This document shows, one piece after another, positions 50,954 through 59,481 of a stretch of DNA of 64,000 nucleotides. Numbering within the stretch: the stretch's first letter is position 1; the number at the start of each line of letters is the position of its first letter. The DNA lies in the NCBI GenBank assembly GCA_905188085.1, contig CAJJKN010000001.1, forward strand, positions 368,045 to 432,044. Direction: 5' to 3'. Under the pieces are notes generated by a model. It was not told the origin of the DNA, ran no database searches, and saw only the letters and a program-made list of their open reading frames with translations. The translations under genes and the position numbers were made by a program. The stretch comes from an uncultured Bacillota bacterium. GTDB taxonomy: Bacteria; Bacillota; Clostridia; Christensenellales; QAND01.

Positions 50954-53112
50954 AGCTGATTCAGGGAAAATACAACGGGTTTTGTTTTGGCGTGAAAAGC
51001 GCGGTGGAGGCGGTGGAACACGCGCTGGAAAAGCAAAAGCCGGTGTATATTTTGGGGCCGATTATCCATAACCAGGCCGTGGTGGACAGGCTGGAGGCAA
51101 AGGGCGCCGTTACGATTGATGAGGTAAACCAAGTGCCGTTTGGCGGGACGATGGTCATCCGCAGCCACGGCGTGCCGCCGGAAGTGTATCGGCAGTGTAA
51201 ACAGCGAAACATTGCCGTGATAGACGCCACCTGCCCGTTTGTGGCCAGGATTCATGAAATTGTGCAGGAAGCGGATGAAAAGGGCCTGCAGGTGGTCATC
51301 GCCGGGCAAAAAGAGCACCCGGAAGTGGTGGGCATCAACGGCTTTTGCCAAAACAAGGCGTGGATTGTGCAGGATTGCGAGCAGGCCAAAGCGCTGCCGG
51401 AGGCGGACAGGGTGTTGGTTGTGGCGCAGACGACGTTTGTAGAGGAACGGTTTGAAAAGATCTACCAGACGCTGGTGGAAAAATATCCTGAGGTTTTGCG
51501 GGAAAACACCATCTGCCGGGCCACGCGCCAGCGCCAGGCGGAGGCGGCGCAGCTGAGCGAAAAATGCGACGCGATGGTGGTCATTGGCGGCCGGCACAGC
51601 AGCAATACAAAAAAACTGGCGGAAATTTGTAAAAACAAGTGCAAAAACACAATAATTTTAGAATCTGCCGCCGAGTTTCCTGTTGAAAATTTAAAGTTAA
51701 ATGGTATAATAGGTATTATTGCAGGTGCATCGACACCGCAATGGTCAATCAGGGAGGTAATTGCCAGAATGAATGAACAAGATCTGAACACCACTGTTGT
51801 AGAAGAACAGGCACCCGTGGAACAGGCGCAAGCCGAACCCGAAGCAACGGTTGCAGCCCAGCCGGCCGAACCCGAAGAAGCCAGCGCACAGACTGAAAAG
51901 CCGGCCGAGGAACCAGAGCGTGAACTGACACCCGAAGAATCTTTCGAGCGCGATCTGGAAAAGACCATGGTGCGCATCCGCCCTGGTCAGGTGAAAAAGG
52001 GAACCGTGGTGCAGATCGTGGGCGACGATGTTTTTGTAAACATCGGCTATAAAGCGGACGGCATCATTCCGCAGGCGGAATTGTCGTTGGATCCCAAAGC
52101 CACGGCTGCGGACATTGCCGCTGTGGGCGATGAGATCACGGTGGAAATCGTGAAAGTGAACGATGGCGAAGGCAACGTGCTGCTGAGCCGCAAATCCATC
52201 GAGCGCAGAGAAAGAGACAGAGCCGCCATTGCGGAACTGGAAGACGGCCGCGAATTTGAAGTGACCATCAAACAGGCCGTAAAAGCAGGCGTTCTGGCCG
52301 AATACAGAGGCGCGAGAGTGTTTATCCCGGCTTCCCAGCTTTCCAACCGCTATGTGGAAAACCTGGAAGAGTTTGTTGGGAAAAAGGTAACGGTGAAAGC
52401 GCTGGAAGTGGACAAATCCCGCCGCCGCATCGTGGCTTCCCGCCGTCAGGTATTGCAGGAAGAAGCGATCCGCGCGCGCAAGGAAAAATACAACCAGTTT
52501 GAAGCGGGCCAGCATGTGAAAGGCGTTGTGCGCCGCATCACCGATTTCGGTGCGTTTACCGATATTGGCGGCGTGGACGGCCTGATTCATGTGACGGACC
52601 TGTCCTGGGGCCGTCCGAAGCATCCGTCTGACGTTGTGAGCGTGGGCGACGAATTGGAGCTGGAGATCCTCTCCGTAAACGCCGATACCGAACGCATCGC
52701 GCTGAGCTTGAAAGCTTTGCAGCCCAAGCCGTGGGATCATGCCGCAGAACGCTACCTGGTGGGCGATATTGTAGAGGGCCGCGTGGATCGCATTGCGCCG
52801 TTCGGTGCGTTTGTGGAACTGGAGCCCGGCCTGTTTGGCCTGGTACACATTTCCCAGGTGGCTACCCGCCGGATCGACAAGGTGGAAGACGAATTGCGCG
52901 TGGATGACATCATCACCGTGAAGGTGCTGGATGTTGATCCGGAAGCAAAACGCATCAGCCTGTCCCGTCGTGCGGTGTTGCAGCCGGAACGTGAACGGCC
53001 GCAGCGCGAAGAGCACCATGAAGACCGTGAACCGTCTTACAACCTGCCGCCGATTGAAGAGGCAAAGGTAACCCTGGCAGACTTCTTCCCGAAGATGGAC
53101 CTGGATGTGTAA
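50950..53112 (+). CDS. ispH: Fusion of 4-hydroxy-3-methylbut-2-enyl diphosphate reductase with S1 RNA-binding domains
   Basis: A single 720-residue frame. Residues 1-285 are IspH, the last MEP-pathway enzyme, with the Fe-S Cys ligands at Cys12, Cys95 and about Cys189. An acidic Glu/Ala/Pro linker (about 285-340) joins it to four S1 domains (starting near residues 343, 430, 517 and 602) as in ribosomal protein S1. Such IspH-S1 fusions are known in Clostridia. No stop codon or frameshift separates the halves. The S1 part probably acts in mRNA binding or initiation; the reason for fusion is unclear. Confidence 0.94.
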   Translation: MKLIQGKYNGFCFGVKSAVEAVEHALEKQKPVYILGPIIHNQAVVDRLEAKGAVTIDEVNQVPFGGTMVIRSHGVPPEVYRQCKQRNIAVIDATCPFVARIHEIVQEADEKGLQVVIAGQKEHPEVVGINGFCQNKAWIVQDCEQAKALPEADRVLVVAQTTFVEERFEKIYQTLVEKYPEVLRENTICRATRQRQAEAAQLSEKCDAMVVIGGRHSSNTKKLAEICKNKCKNTIILESAAEFPVENLKLNGIIGIIAGASTPQWSIREVIARMNEQDLNTTVVEEQAPVEQAQAEPEATVAAQPAEPEEASAQTEKPAEEPERELTPEESFERDLEKTMVRIRPGQVKKGTVVQIVGDDVFVNIGYKADGIIPQAELSLDPKATAADIAAVGDEITVEIVKVNDGEGNVLLSRKSIERRERDRAAIAELEDGREFEVTIKQAVKAGVLAEYRGARVFIPASQLSNRYVENLEEFVGKKVTVKALEVDKSRRRIVASRRQVLQEEAIRARKEKYNQFEAGQHVKGVVRRITDFGAFTDIGGVDGLIHVTDLSWGRPKHPSDVVSVGDELELEILSVNADTERIALSLKALQPKPWDHAAERYLVGDIVEGRVDRIAPFGAFVELEPGLFGLVHISQVATRRIDKVEDELRVDDIITVKVLDVDPEAKRISLSRRAVLQPERERPQREEHHEDREPSYNLPPIEEAKVTLADFFPKMDLDV

Positions 53113-53125
53113 TTTATAGCAGATA

Positions 53126-53157
53126 ATAAAAAGCACCGAGCAATCGGTGCTTTTTTT
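53126..53157 (+). terminator. Intrinsic terminator after ispH-rpsA
   Basis: AGCACCGA (53131-53138) pairs with TCGGTGCT (53143-53150), followed by seven T. It ends the 53-kb co-directional block. Confidence 0.93.
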
Positions 53158-53594
53158 GTGCGGGAAAATAGCGGATGAGGAAAGCGCGGGGCATTGGGCG
53201 AAACAAACGGCCTAAAGCGGCCGAGGCTTACCGGAATATAATAGGGCAAATCGGATGTTTGGCCTGTTTTGAAAGGGAAAACGGCAGAACGGGCATGGTT
53301 TGGAGCAAGAAGTGAAATGGAGCATGGCAGGGGGAGCAAATCGGAAATGCGGCGTTTGGAAGGGGTTGCAGGATATGACAAAAGGCAATGCGATAAACCG
53401 GTTTAAAAGGCGATTCCGGCGCATAAGGAAAACACGCTGCGGCTAAGCGGCACTTGCGATGTAAGATAGGTATGGGGAAAAGGGCGCGGGGGGATATAAG
53501 AAATATTTGCTATGGCATGGCAAGAGGCGCAAGAGCTAATGGGCGCGGGCAAAGACAGGACATAACCGGGTGTTTGCCTGCGGGGGCGTTTATT
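53158..53594. other. Spacer between convergent genes, no gene seen
   Basis: About 440 bases, G/A-rich on the + strand. No frame with plausible start context and composition. The minus-strand M20 gene ends at its right border without an obvious T-tailed terminator. Confidence 0.5.
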
Positions 53595-54683
53595 TTACAG
53601 GCGCAAAAGGTGGTGATACAAGCGGAGGACGCATTCGATAATGTCGTCTTGAAACTCGTAATCCGTGGTGTGGAGCGCGGGGTGGACGGCGCCGCAGCCG
53701 ATGCCGAAATAGGCGCCCTTGGTCTGTTGGAGATAATAGCCGAAATCCTCTGACCAGCGAAACGGCTCTGCGGGGCAGACGGGTGTTTGGCCGAGGGCTT
53801 TTGCGGCTGCGCGCACTTTCTCCACGCAGGCTTTGTCGTTGACGGTGGCGGGAAACTCTTCAATGCGTGTGATGGCAACGGACAAGCCGCTGTCTTTGGC
53901 CAATGCCTTGGCGGTTTGCTCAATGTTGGAAACAAACGCCTCGTATTCCTCCTGATATTCCGCGCGCAGGGTAAGGCGCAGCGTGCCTTCGCCGGCGGAA
54001 ACGCCATAGGCCCGGCTGCCGGCTTCGATGCCGATGACGGTGCCGAGGACAATGCCACGATGGCGCTTACTCATGATTTCATGCATGCTGCGGATAGTTT
54101 CGGCGATGGCAAAGGCGGGGTTTGCGCCGTTTTCCGGATAGGCGGCGTGGGATTGCCGGCCGGAAAAGCGGATTTCAAGCCCGGTGGAGGCGCAGGCAAA
54201 GGTGCGGTCTAAACATAGAATCTCTTTTTCGGGATAGCCGGGGATGTTGTGAAAGGCGTAGATTTCGCCGATGTGTTTTTCACAGAGCAGCGGCGCACAC
54301 AAAAGCGCGCCTTGGCCGATTTCCTCTGCGGGCTGAAAGATAAGATAGACATCGCGATTTACAGTCTCCTCCTCCAGACACAGGCCAAAGCCGGCCAGAA
54401 CGGCGCTGTGGCCATCGTGCCCGCAAAGGTGATGGGGGCGGCCGTCTGCGCCCGTTACGGCGTCATAATCGGCCCGAAAGGCGATGGGAGCAAGGCGTCC
54501 CGTGCCTTTTTTATACGCATAAAACCAGGCGCCGCGGTCTACAATTTCCAGCGAATGCGTATGGGCGCGGAGAAACTGCATCAAAAGCTGCTTGGTCTTT
54601 GTTTCGTGCAGGGACAATTCCGGCGTATGGTGCAGTTGTTTTCTAAGCTGTATGGTCTGCGCCAAAATTTGATTCATAGGCAT
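53595..54683 (-). CDS. M20 family amidohydrolase/aminoacylase
   Basis: A 362-residue metallopeptidase-type hydrolase of the hippurate hydrolase/aminoacylase group. It has CGHDGHSA with metal ligands, QPAEEIGQGA, and the dimerisation lid inserted after GRQSHAAYPENG. The start at 54683 lies behind GGGAGGAA on the minus strand. Substrate is likely an N-acyl amino acid. It follows the RqcH gene on the same strand with a 115-base gap. Confidence 0.9.
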   Translation of the reverse strand: MPMNQILAQTIQLRKQLHHTPELSLHETKTKQLLMQFLRAHTHSLEIVDRGAWFYAYKKGTGRLAPIAFRADYDAVTGADGRPHHLCGHDGHSAVLAGFGLCLEEETVNRDVYLIFQPAEEIGQGALLCAPLLCEKHIGEIYAFHNIPGYPEKEILCLDRTFACASTGLEIRFSGRQSHAAYPENGANPAFAIAETIRSMHEIMSKRHRGIVLGTVIGIEAGSRAYGVSAGEGTLRLTLRAEYQEEYEAFVSNIEQTAKALAKDSGLSVAITRIEEFPATVNDKACVEKVRAAAKALGQTPVCPAEPFRWSEDFGYYLQQTKGAYFGIGCGAVHPALHTTDYEFQDDIIECVLRLYHHLLRL

Positions 54684-54798
54684 AGGCAGATTCCTCCCTA
54701 AAAAGGCTTTGCCGCAAGAAAAACGCCGGGCAAAACGGAACAGGAAAACAGCCGCAGCAAAGACCTGCCGAGGCTGTAAACGGCCGAAAGGGCTTGGG

Positions 54799-56553
54799 TT
54801 ATGCGCCGGGCTCGTCTTTGGCGAACAGGGATTTTACCAGCGCTTCATCCGGCGTGATAAACAACGTTTTTTGAAACGCGTAGGTAACAAACCCGGGCTT
54901 TGCGCCGGAGGGCTTGCGGACGTGTTTGATGAGGGTATAGTCGATCGGCACGTTTTCCGAGCGGCGGCCGCGGGAATAAAACGCGGCAATGTGTGCGGCC
55001 TGGCGCAGGGTTTGCTCCGGCACGCGGGCGGCACGGATCAGCACATGGCTGCCCGGCATGCCCTGGGCATGCAGCCAGGTGTCGGTGGAGCGGGAAAGGC
55101 GCAGGGTAACCAGATCGTTTTGCGCGTTGTTGCGTCCGCAGAGCATTTCGATCCCGTCCGAAGAGAGAAAGCGCAGCGGCCGGCTTTGCGGGGTTTTGCG
55201 CTTTTGACCCGACTCCCGGTTGGGGGGTAAAATGTCTTGATCCTGCAATTCATGGCGGATTTCCAAAAGCGAATCCAGCGAATCGTTTTGCTGGATGGAA
55301 AGCAGCACCTCTTCCAGATAATCGATTTCCGGCTGAATTTTCTTTTTCTGCTGATTGGCGGCCTGGCAGGCGTTGCGCAGCTTTTGATAGCGCTTATACC
55401 GTTTTTCCGCGTTGGCAATGGGGGTAAGATGCGGGTCATACGCAAGTTTTACAAGCTTATTTTCCTGGGTATAATCCTCCACTTCCAGCACGCTGCAGTT
55501 TTCCGTAACGAGATAGGCATAGGCCAGGATGAGGTCCCCCTCGGTGCGCAGGCGCTCATAGTTTTTGCTTTTCATCAGCGTATCGTTTTGAATGGCAAGC
55601 CGCTTATACAGCTTTTGCAGCCGGGTTTGCACGGCGGAGGAAAGCCGGGTGCGCTGGCGCTCGATGGCTTTTTGCTCGGCACAGGCGGAGTAATAGGCGT
55701 TCATGGCGGCCATCATGGAGGGATAGGGGGTGTAGATACCCTGTTTAGGCACAAAGGGGAAAAAGCCGGCCTGCCGGCCCTCGGCATCTAACAAGAGCAC
55801 GGGGGCAAAAACGCAGGACTGTAAATCGCTTTGCAAATGTAAAATTTCGCGGCAAAGGGCGTCTGACAATTCGCCGGACAGCGGGTAAAATGCATCTTCT
55901 TCTATTGCGGCCCTTCGGCACAAAAGGCGGGCGGCATAGGGGGAAACGCCGTAAAACGAACCCACCAGCGAAGAGGACACGCGCCCGGCGGGAAATGACT
56001 GCACAACGGCGCGGATTTCGTTTGCCGTGCAGGATAATAAATCCGCCTTTTGCTGTACGGGCGGGGCCTGGTATCGATCGCCGGGCAAAACGGTGCGCAG
56101 GCTGGAAACCGAAGGGGGAATGCGCTTTGCGCAATCCAAAATGACCTGCTCTTGATTGACAAGAATCAAATTGCTGTGTTTGCCCATGAGTTCCGCAACA
56201 AAGGTGAGGCGCACACGGGCACCCAAATCATCCAGCGCGTCAAAGGCGATGGAGAGCACCCGGTCGCACCGGGGGGCCTGTATGGAAACGATGCGGGCGT
56301 GCACCAGGTGTTTACGCAAAATCATCAAAAACGTGAAAGGCTTTTCGGGGCCTTTTTCCGCCTGCGGCACCACCACGGCGCGCGGGGCTTCCGGCTCGCA
56401 GCTGAAAAGCAGGCGATGGTTTTGCCCGTTGGCGCGGATGGTAAACACCACGGTCTGCCGCGAGGGCTGGGCAATGCGTTCTACCCTGCCGCCGCACAGC
56501 AGCGCATTGCATTCCATAGAAGCGGCGTATAAGCTGAGTCCGTCCAGTTGCAA
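54799..56553 (-). CDS. rqcH: RqcH/NFACT family protein (fibronectin-binding-like)
   Basis: A 584-residue NFACT protein. The TTG start at 56553 lies seven bases from AGGAGG and gives the usual QLDGLSL beginning. The NFACT-N domain contains the CDRVL segment with the conserved Asp-Arg pair; a coiled-coil middle (about 300-430) and the C-terminal NFACT-R domain with STDTWLHAQGMPGSHV follow. RqcH adds alanine tails to stalled nascent chains on 50S subunits in ribosome quality control. Older annotations call it fibronectin-binding protein A. Confidence 0.92.
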   Translation of the reverse strand: MQLDGLSLYAASMECNALLCGGRVERIAQPSRQTVVFTIRANGQNHRLLFSCEPEAPRAVVVPQAEKGPEKPFTFLMILRKHLVHARIVSIQAPRCDRVLSIAFDALDDLGARVRLTFVAELMGKHSNLILVNQEQVILDCAKRIPPSVSSLRTVLPGDRYQAPPVQQKADLLSCTANEIRAVVQSFPAGRVSSSLVGSFYGVSPYAARLLCRRAAIEEDAFYPLSGELSDALCREILHLQSDLQSCVFAPVLLLDAEGRQAGFFPFVPKQGIYTPYPSMMAAMNAYYSACAEQKAIERQRTRLSSAVQTRLQKLYKRLAIQNDTLMKSKNYERLRTEGDLILAYAYLVTENCSVLEVEDYTQENKLVKLAYDPHLTPIANAEKRYKRYQKLRNACQAANQQKKKIQPEIDYLEEVLLSIQQNDSLDSLLEIRHELQDQDILPPNRESGQKRKTPQSRPLRFLSSDGIEMLCGRNNAQNDLVTLRLSRSTDTWLHAQGMPGSHVLIRAARVPEQTLRQAAHIAAFYSRGRRSENVPIDYTLIKHVRKPSGAKPGFVTYAFQKTLFITPDEALVKSLFAKDEPGA

Positions 56554-56621
56554 AATAATGCCTCCTAGCATGTGTTGAATTTCAGTATAGCATTTTTCGG
56601 GGGATTTGTGTGTTTTTTGCT

Positions 56622-56649
56622 TTGCCAAACGCAAAACCCACGGTATAAT
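56622..56649 (+). promoter_or_regulatory. Predicted sigma-A promoter for rph-rdgB-yfcE
   Basis: TTGCCA (56622-56627), a 16-base spacer and TATAAT (56644-56649), in the divergent gap with rqcH. Confidence 0.7.
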
Positions 56650-56668
56650 AAAGGAAAGGAGGACGAGG

Positions 56669-57391
56669 ATGGAAAGAACGGATAAGCGGGCGGCAGACCA
56701 GCTGCGCCCGGTGAGAATAGAAATGGGCTTTCAGAAAAACGCTATGGGCAGCTGTTTGATTTCTTTTGGCAACACGCGGGTGATCTGCTCTGCTTCGGTG
56801 GAAAACAATGTGCCGCCGTTTTTAACCGGCAGAGGCAAAGGATGGCTGACGGCGGAATATGCCATGCTGCCGGCCAGCACGCAAACCAGAAAGCGACGCG
56901 ACGGCGTAAAGCAGGACGGGCGCAGCGTGGAAATTCAGCGGCTGATCGGGCGCTCTTTGCGCGCGGTGGTGGATTTGGAAAAGCTGGGCGAAAGAACCAT
57001 CCGTTTGGATTGCGACGTGCTGGATGCAGACGGCGGCACGCGCACGGCCTCGATTACGGGGGCCTGGTGTGCGCTGGCCATGGCGGTGCAGCGTTTGACA
57101 GAACAGGGACTGCTTTCGGAAAACCCCATCACTTCGCAGGTGGCGGCCGTGAGCTGCGGCATTGTGGAGGACACGCCTGTGTTGGATTTGTGCTATGTGG
57201 AAGACAGCGCAGCGCAGGTGGATATGAATTTTGTGATGACCGGCCTTGGGCAGTTTGTGGAAATTCAGGGCACGGGCGAAGGCCGGGCGTTTAGCCAAGA
57301 GGAAATGCGGGCAATGCTGGCCCTGGGGCAAAACGGAATGGAGCAACTGTTTGCCCTGCAAAGAAAGGCACTGGAGGATTGGCGTGCATGA
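56669..57391 (+). CDS. rph: Ribonuclease PH
   Basis: A 240-residue phosphorolytic 3'-5' exonuclease that trims tRNA 3' ends. It contains TRVICSASVE, GRGKGWLTAEYAMLP, the phosphate-binding RRDG region and LDCDVLDADGGTRTAS. GGAGGACGAGG precedes ATG 56669. The stop overlaps the next gene (ATGA). Confidence 0.96.
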   Translation: MERTDKRAADQLRPVRIEMGFQKNAMGSCLISFGNTRVICSASVENNVPPFLTGRGKGWLTAEYAMLPASTQTRKRRDGVKQDGRSVEIQRLIGRSLRAVVDLEKLGERTIRLDCDVLDADGGTRTASITGAWCALAMAVQRLTEQGLLSENPITSQVAAVSCGIVEDTPVLDLCYVEDSAAQVDMNFVMTGLGQFVEIQGTGEGRAFSQEEMRAMLALGQNGMEQLFALQRKALEDWRA

Positions 57392-57981
57392 AACTGCTGA
57401 TTGCGAGCAATAATAAAGGGAAGCTGCGCGAGATCAAGCAGATTTTGGGCAGCGTGTATGAAGAGATCGTAACGCCGAAAGAGATAGGCCTTTCGCTGGA
57501 AGTGGAGGAAAACGGGCAGACTTTTTTGGAAAATGCGCGTATCAAGGCACACGCCTTTGCCAAAGCGGCGCAGATGGACGCGCTGGCGGATGATTCCGGC
57601 CTATGCGTAGAGGCGCTGGGCGGGGCGCCCGGCGTGTATTCGGCGCGCTATGCCGGCGGCCACGGCGATGACGCGGCCAACAACGCGCTGCTATTGAAAA
57701 ACATGGAAACCGTGCCGGACGGCAAACGCGGGGCAAAATTTGTTTGCAGCGTGGTGCTGGCAAGCCCGGACGGCCGGGAAACCTGGGCCGAAGGGGAAAG
57801 CGCAGGAGAAATTTTGCGAGCCCCCAGAGGGGACAGCGGCTTTGGCTACGACCCGCTGTTTTACGCGCCGCAATTTCAAAAGAGCTATGCCGAGCTTTCC
57901 GCAGAGGAGAAAAACAGCATCAGCCACAGGGCACGCGCCTTGCAGCAGCTTTGCCAAAAGCTGGGGAGGCAGCATGACTGA
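57388..57981 (+). CDS. rdgB: Non-canonical purine NTP pyrophosphatase (RdgB/HAM1)
   Basis: A 197-residue house-cleaning enzyme hydrolysing (d)ITP and XTP. It shows IASNNKGKLREI, ALADDSGLCVEALGGAPGVYSARYAG and the FGYDPLF motif. Coupled to rph upstream and overlapping the phosphoesterase gene downstream. The rph-rdgB-yfcE order is common in Firmicutes. Confidence 0.95.
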   Translation: MKLLIASNNKGKLREIKQILGSVYEEIVTPKEIGLSLEVEENGQTFLENARIKAHAFAKAAQMDALADDSGLCVEALGGAPGVYSARYAGGHGDDAANNALLLKNMETVPDGKRGAKFVCSVVLASPDGRETWAEGESAGEILRAPRGDSGFGYDPLFYAPQFQKSYAELSAEEKNSISHRARALQQLCQKLGRQHD

Positions 57982-58465
57982 GACAAAGACGATCGGCGTT
58001 GTTTCCGATACCCACGGCAACCGGCGCGCCTTTGAATGGGCGCTGGGCGCCATCGGGGAGATGGATTTATTGCTGCATGCGGGCGATTTTGCAAACGACG
58101 CTGTTGTGATGGGCGAAATTTACGAAATCCCGGTGGAAACGGTGGCGGGCAACTGCGATTTTTTCGGCTCCGGCCAGGACGCCAAGCTGATGGAAATTGT
58201 GGGGCACAGAGTATTGTTGATTCACGGGCACAGGCAGCATGTGAAAAGCGGGCTGGATGAACTTTACGCCCTGGCGCAATACAACGAGGCGGATGTATGC
58301 ATTTTCGGCCATACGCACTGCCACGAAATCGAATGGCGGGGCAACACCGTAATGCTGAACCCGGGCAGCCCCAGCCAGCCGCGGGGCAGCGCACCTTCGT
58401 GTATGAAGCTGCGTTTGGCGCCGGGCAAGCTGCCGGAAATCCGTCTGATTGAAAAGAAAGAATAA
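57974..58465 (+). CDS. YfcE/MJ0936-type metallophosphoesterase
   Basis: A 163-residue calcineurin-like phosphoesterase with the DTHGN motif near the N-terminus, then HAGDF, GNCD, HGH and GHTH. GGGGAGG precedes the ATG. It has the length of small single-domain members; the physiological substrate is unknown. Confidence 0.92.
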   Translation: MTETKTIGVVSDTHGNRRAFEWALGAIGEMDLLLHAGDFANDAVVMGEIYEIPVETVAGNCDFFGSGQDAKLMEIVGHRVLLIHGHRQHVKSGLDELYALAQYNEADVCIFGHTHCHEIEWRGNTVMLNPGSPSQPRGSAPSCMKLRLAPGKLPEIRLIEKKE

Positions 58466-58483
58466 AAAATTTCCCAAAAACTG

Positions 58484-58512
58484 TTGACAAAAGGGCGCTG
58501 CATGCATATAAT
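58484..58512 (+). promoter_or_regulatory. Consensus promoter of the tRNA cluster
   Basis: Perfect TTGACA (58484-58489), a 17-base spacer and perfect TATAAT (58507-58512), 21 bases before the first tRNA: a strong stable-RNA promoter. Confidence 0.9.
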
Positions 58513-58533
58513 AAACATCGTTCGCCTGTGCAT

Positions 58534-58610
58534 GCGCTTGTAGCTCAGCTGGAGAGAGCAACGGCCTTCTAAGCCGTGGGTCCGGGGTTCGAATCCCTGC
58601 AGGCGCGCCA
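58534..58610 (+). tRNA. tRNA-Arg (anticodon TCT)
   Basis: A full cloverleaf with CCA encoded. Acceptor GCGCTTG pairs with CAGGCGC; the anticodon stem ACGGC/GCCGT encloses CTTCTAA; the T loop is GGTTCGAATCC. Confidence 0.96.
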
Positions 58611-58627
58611 ATACCTTTTCCATATAT

Positions 58628-58705
58628 GGTGGGTATAGCTCAGTTGGTTAGAGCGCCAGGTTGTGGCCCTGGAGGCCGTGGGTTCGAGTCCCACTACTCA
58701 CCCCA
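58628..58705 (+). tRNA. tRNA-His (anticodon GTG)
   Basis: Acceptor GTGGGTA pairs with TACTCAC; a G at 58628 provides the extra G-1 facing C73; anticodon loop TTGTGGC; CCA is encoded. Confidence 0.97.
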
Positions 58706-58739
58706 TCAATTCTTTTGGGATAAGGACATTCGAAATCGT

Positions 58740-58814
58740 TGGGGTGTCGCCAAGTGGTAAGGCACGGGACTTTGACTCCCGCATTCGTAGGTTCAAATCC
58801 TGCCACCCCAGCCA
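58740..58814 (+). tRNA. tRNA-Gln (anticodon TTG)
   Basis: Acceptor TGGGGTG pairs with CACCCCA; anticodon stem CGGGA/TCCCG around CTTTGAC; CCA is encoded. Confidence 0.97.
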
Positions 58815-58819
58815 AATAG

Positions 58820-58895
58820 GATCCATTAGCTCAGATGGTAGAGCACCTGACTTTTAATCAGGGTGTCCGGAGTTCGAGTCTCCGATGGATCACCA
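58820..58895 (+). tRNA. tRNA-Lys (anticodon TTT)
   Basis: Acceptor GATCCAT pairs with ATGGATC; anticodon stem CCTGA/TCAGG around CTTTTAA; CCA is encoded. Confidence 0.97.
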
Positions 58896-58901
58896 TCATA
58901 A

Positions 58902-58932
58902 ACCCGAAACCGTTTGGTTTCGGGTTTTTTGT
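58902..58932 (+). terminator. Intrinsic terminator of the tRNA operon
   Basis: ACCCGAAACC (58902-58911) pairs with GGTTTCGGGT (58916-58925) around GTTT, followed by a run of T. Confidence 0.94.
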
Positions 58933-59266
58933 TTGCAATTTTTAAGCGGCATACCCCCTTGTTAAATCGGGGCAATACAAAGCTTTGGGGGAAAGAGGAG
59001 GATGGACAGGCAGCAGCAAAGCACGGGGAGATTTTGTCGTGAAAGAGCGCGGGCAAACGCGATTGCACGGCAAGCGGAGGGCAAGGAGTATCGTTTTGCA
59101 GCGAAAGGCCGCGGACGGGCGTATATAAAACAGACAGGCAGAGGCAGGGAAAGCACGGAGGGAGTAAGAAAAAGGAGAGATTTTATAAGAAATCCGCTGC
59201 AAGAGAAAATCGACAATGAACAATAGCGGTAAAGCATAGCTAGGTCCGGTTACGGAGGCGGAGGAA
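58933..59266 (+). other. Purine-rich spacer, no gene seen
   Basis: Resembles the other A/G-rich spacers. A 74-codon frame at 59002 has its AGGAGG abutting the ATG and a low-complexity Arg/Gln/Gly product, so it is not called. Confidence 0.5.
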
Positions 59267-59296
59267 TAAAAAAACAGCCCCCGGGATTGGGGGCTG
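59267..59296 (-). terminator. Intrinsic terminator for the minus-strand zinc-ribbon gene
   Basis: Read on the minus strand, CAGCCCC pairs with GGGGCTG (59275-59296) and is followed by eight T (A-run at 59267-59274). It lies 185 bases past the stop codon, leaving a long 3' untranslated part in which I see nothing. Confidence 0.8.
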
Positions 59297-59481
59297 AAAG
59301 AGGAAAAGCGTGATGGCCGGCCTTTTCGCTGCCCGGTTTTGGGGCAACCGCTGGGGAGGCACCCTGATAGGGCATGGCGGAGCTGCTGGTTCCATCGGTG
59401 GTTTTGCTGCCGGAAAGGGCAAAGGGGCGCGCATTGGCTCGATAGATTGGCCCCGAAACGGCGCGTGGATTAAAGCGGCGG

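Noticed and set aside
59002..59226. A 74-codon + strand frame after the tRNA cluster
   Set aside because: AGGAGG directly abuts the ATG, and the product is Arg/Gln/Gly-rich low complexity in a purine-rich spacer.
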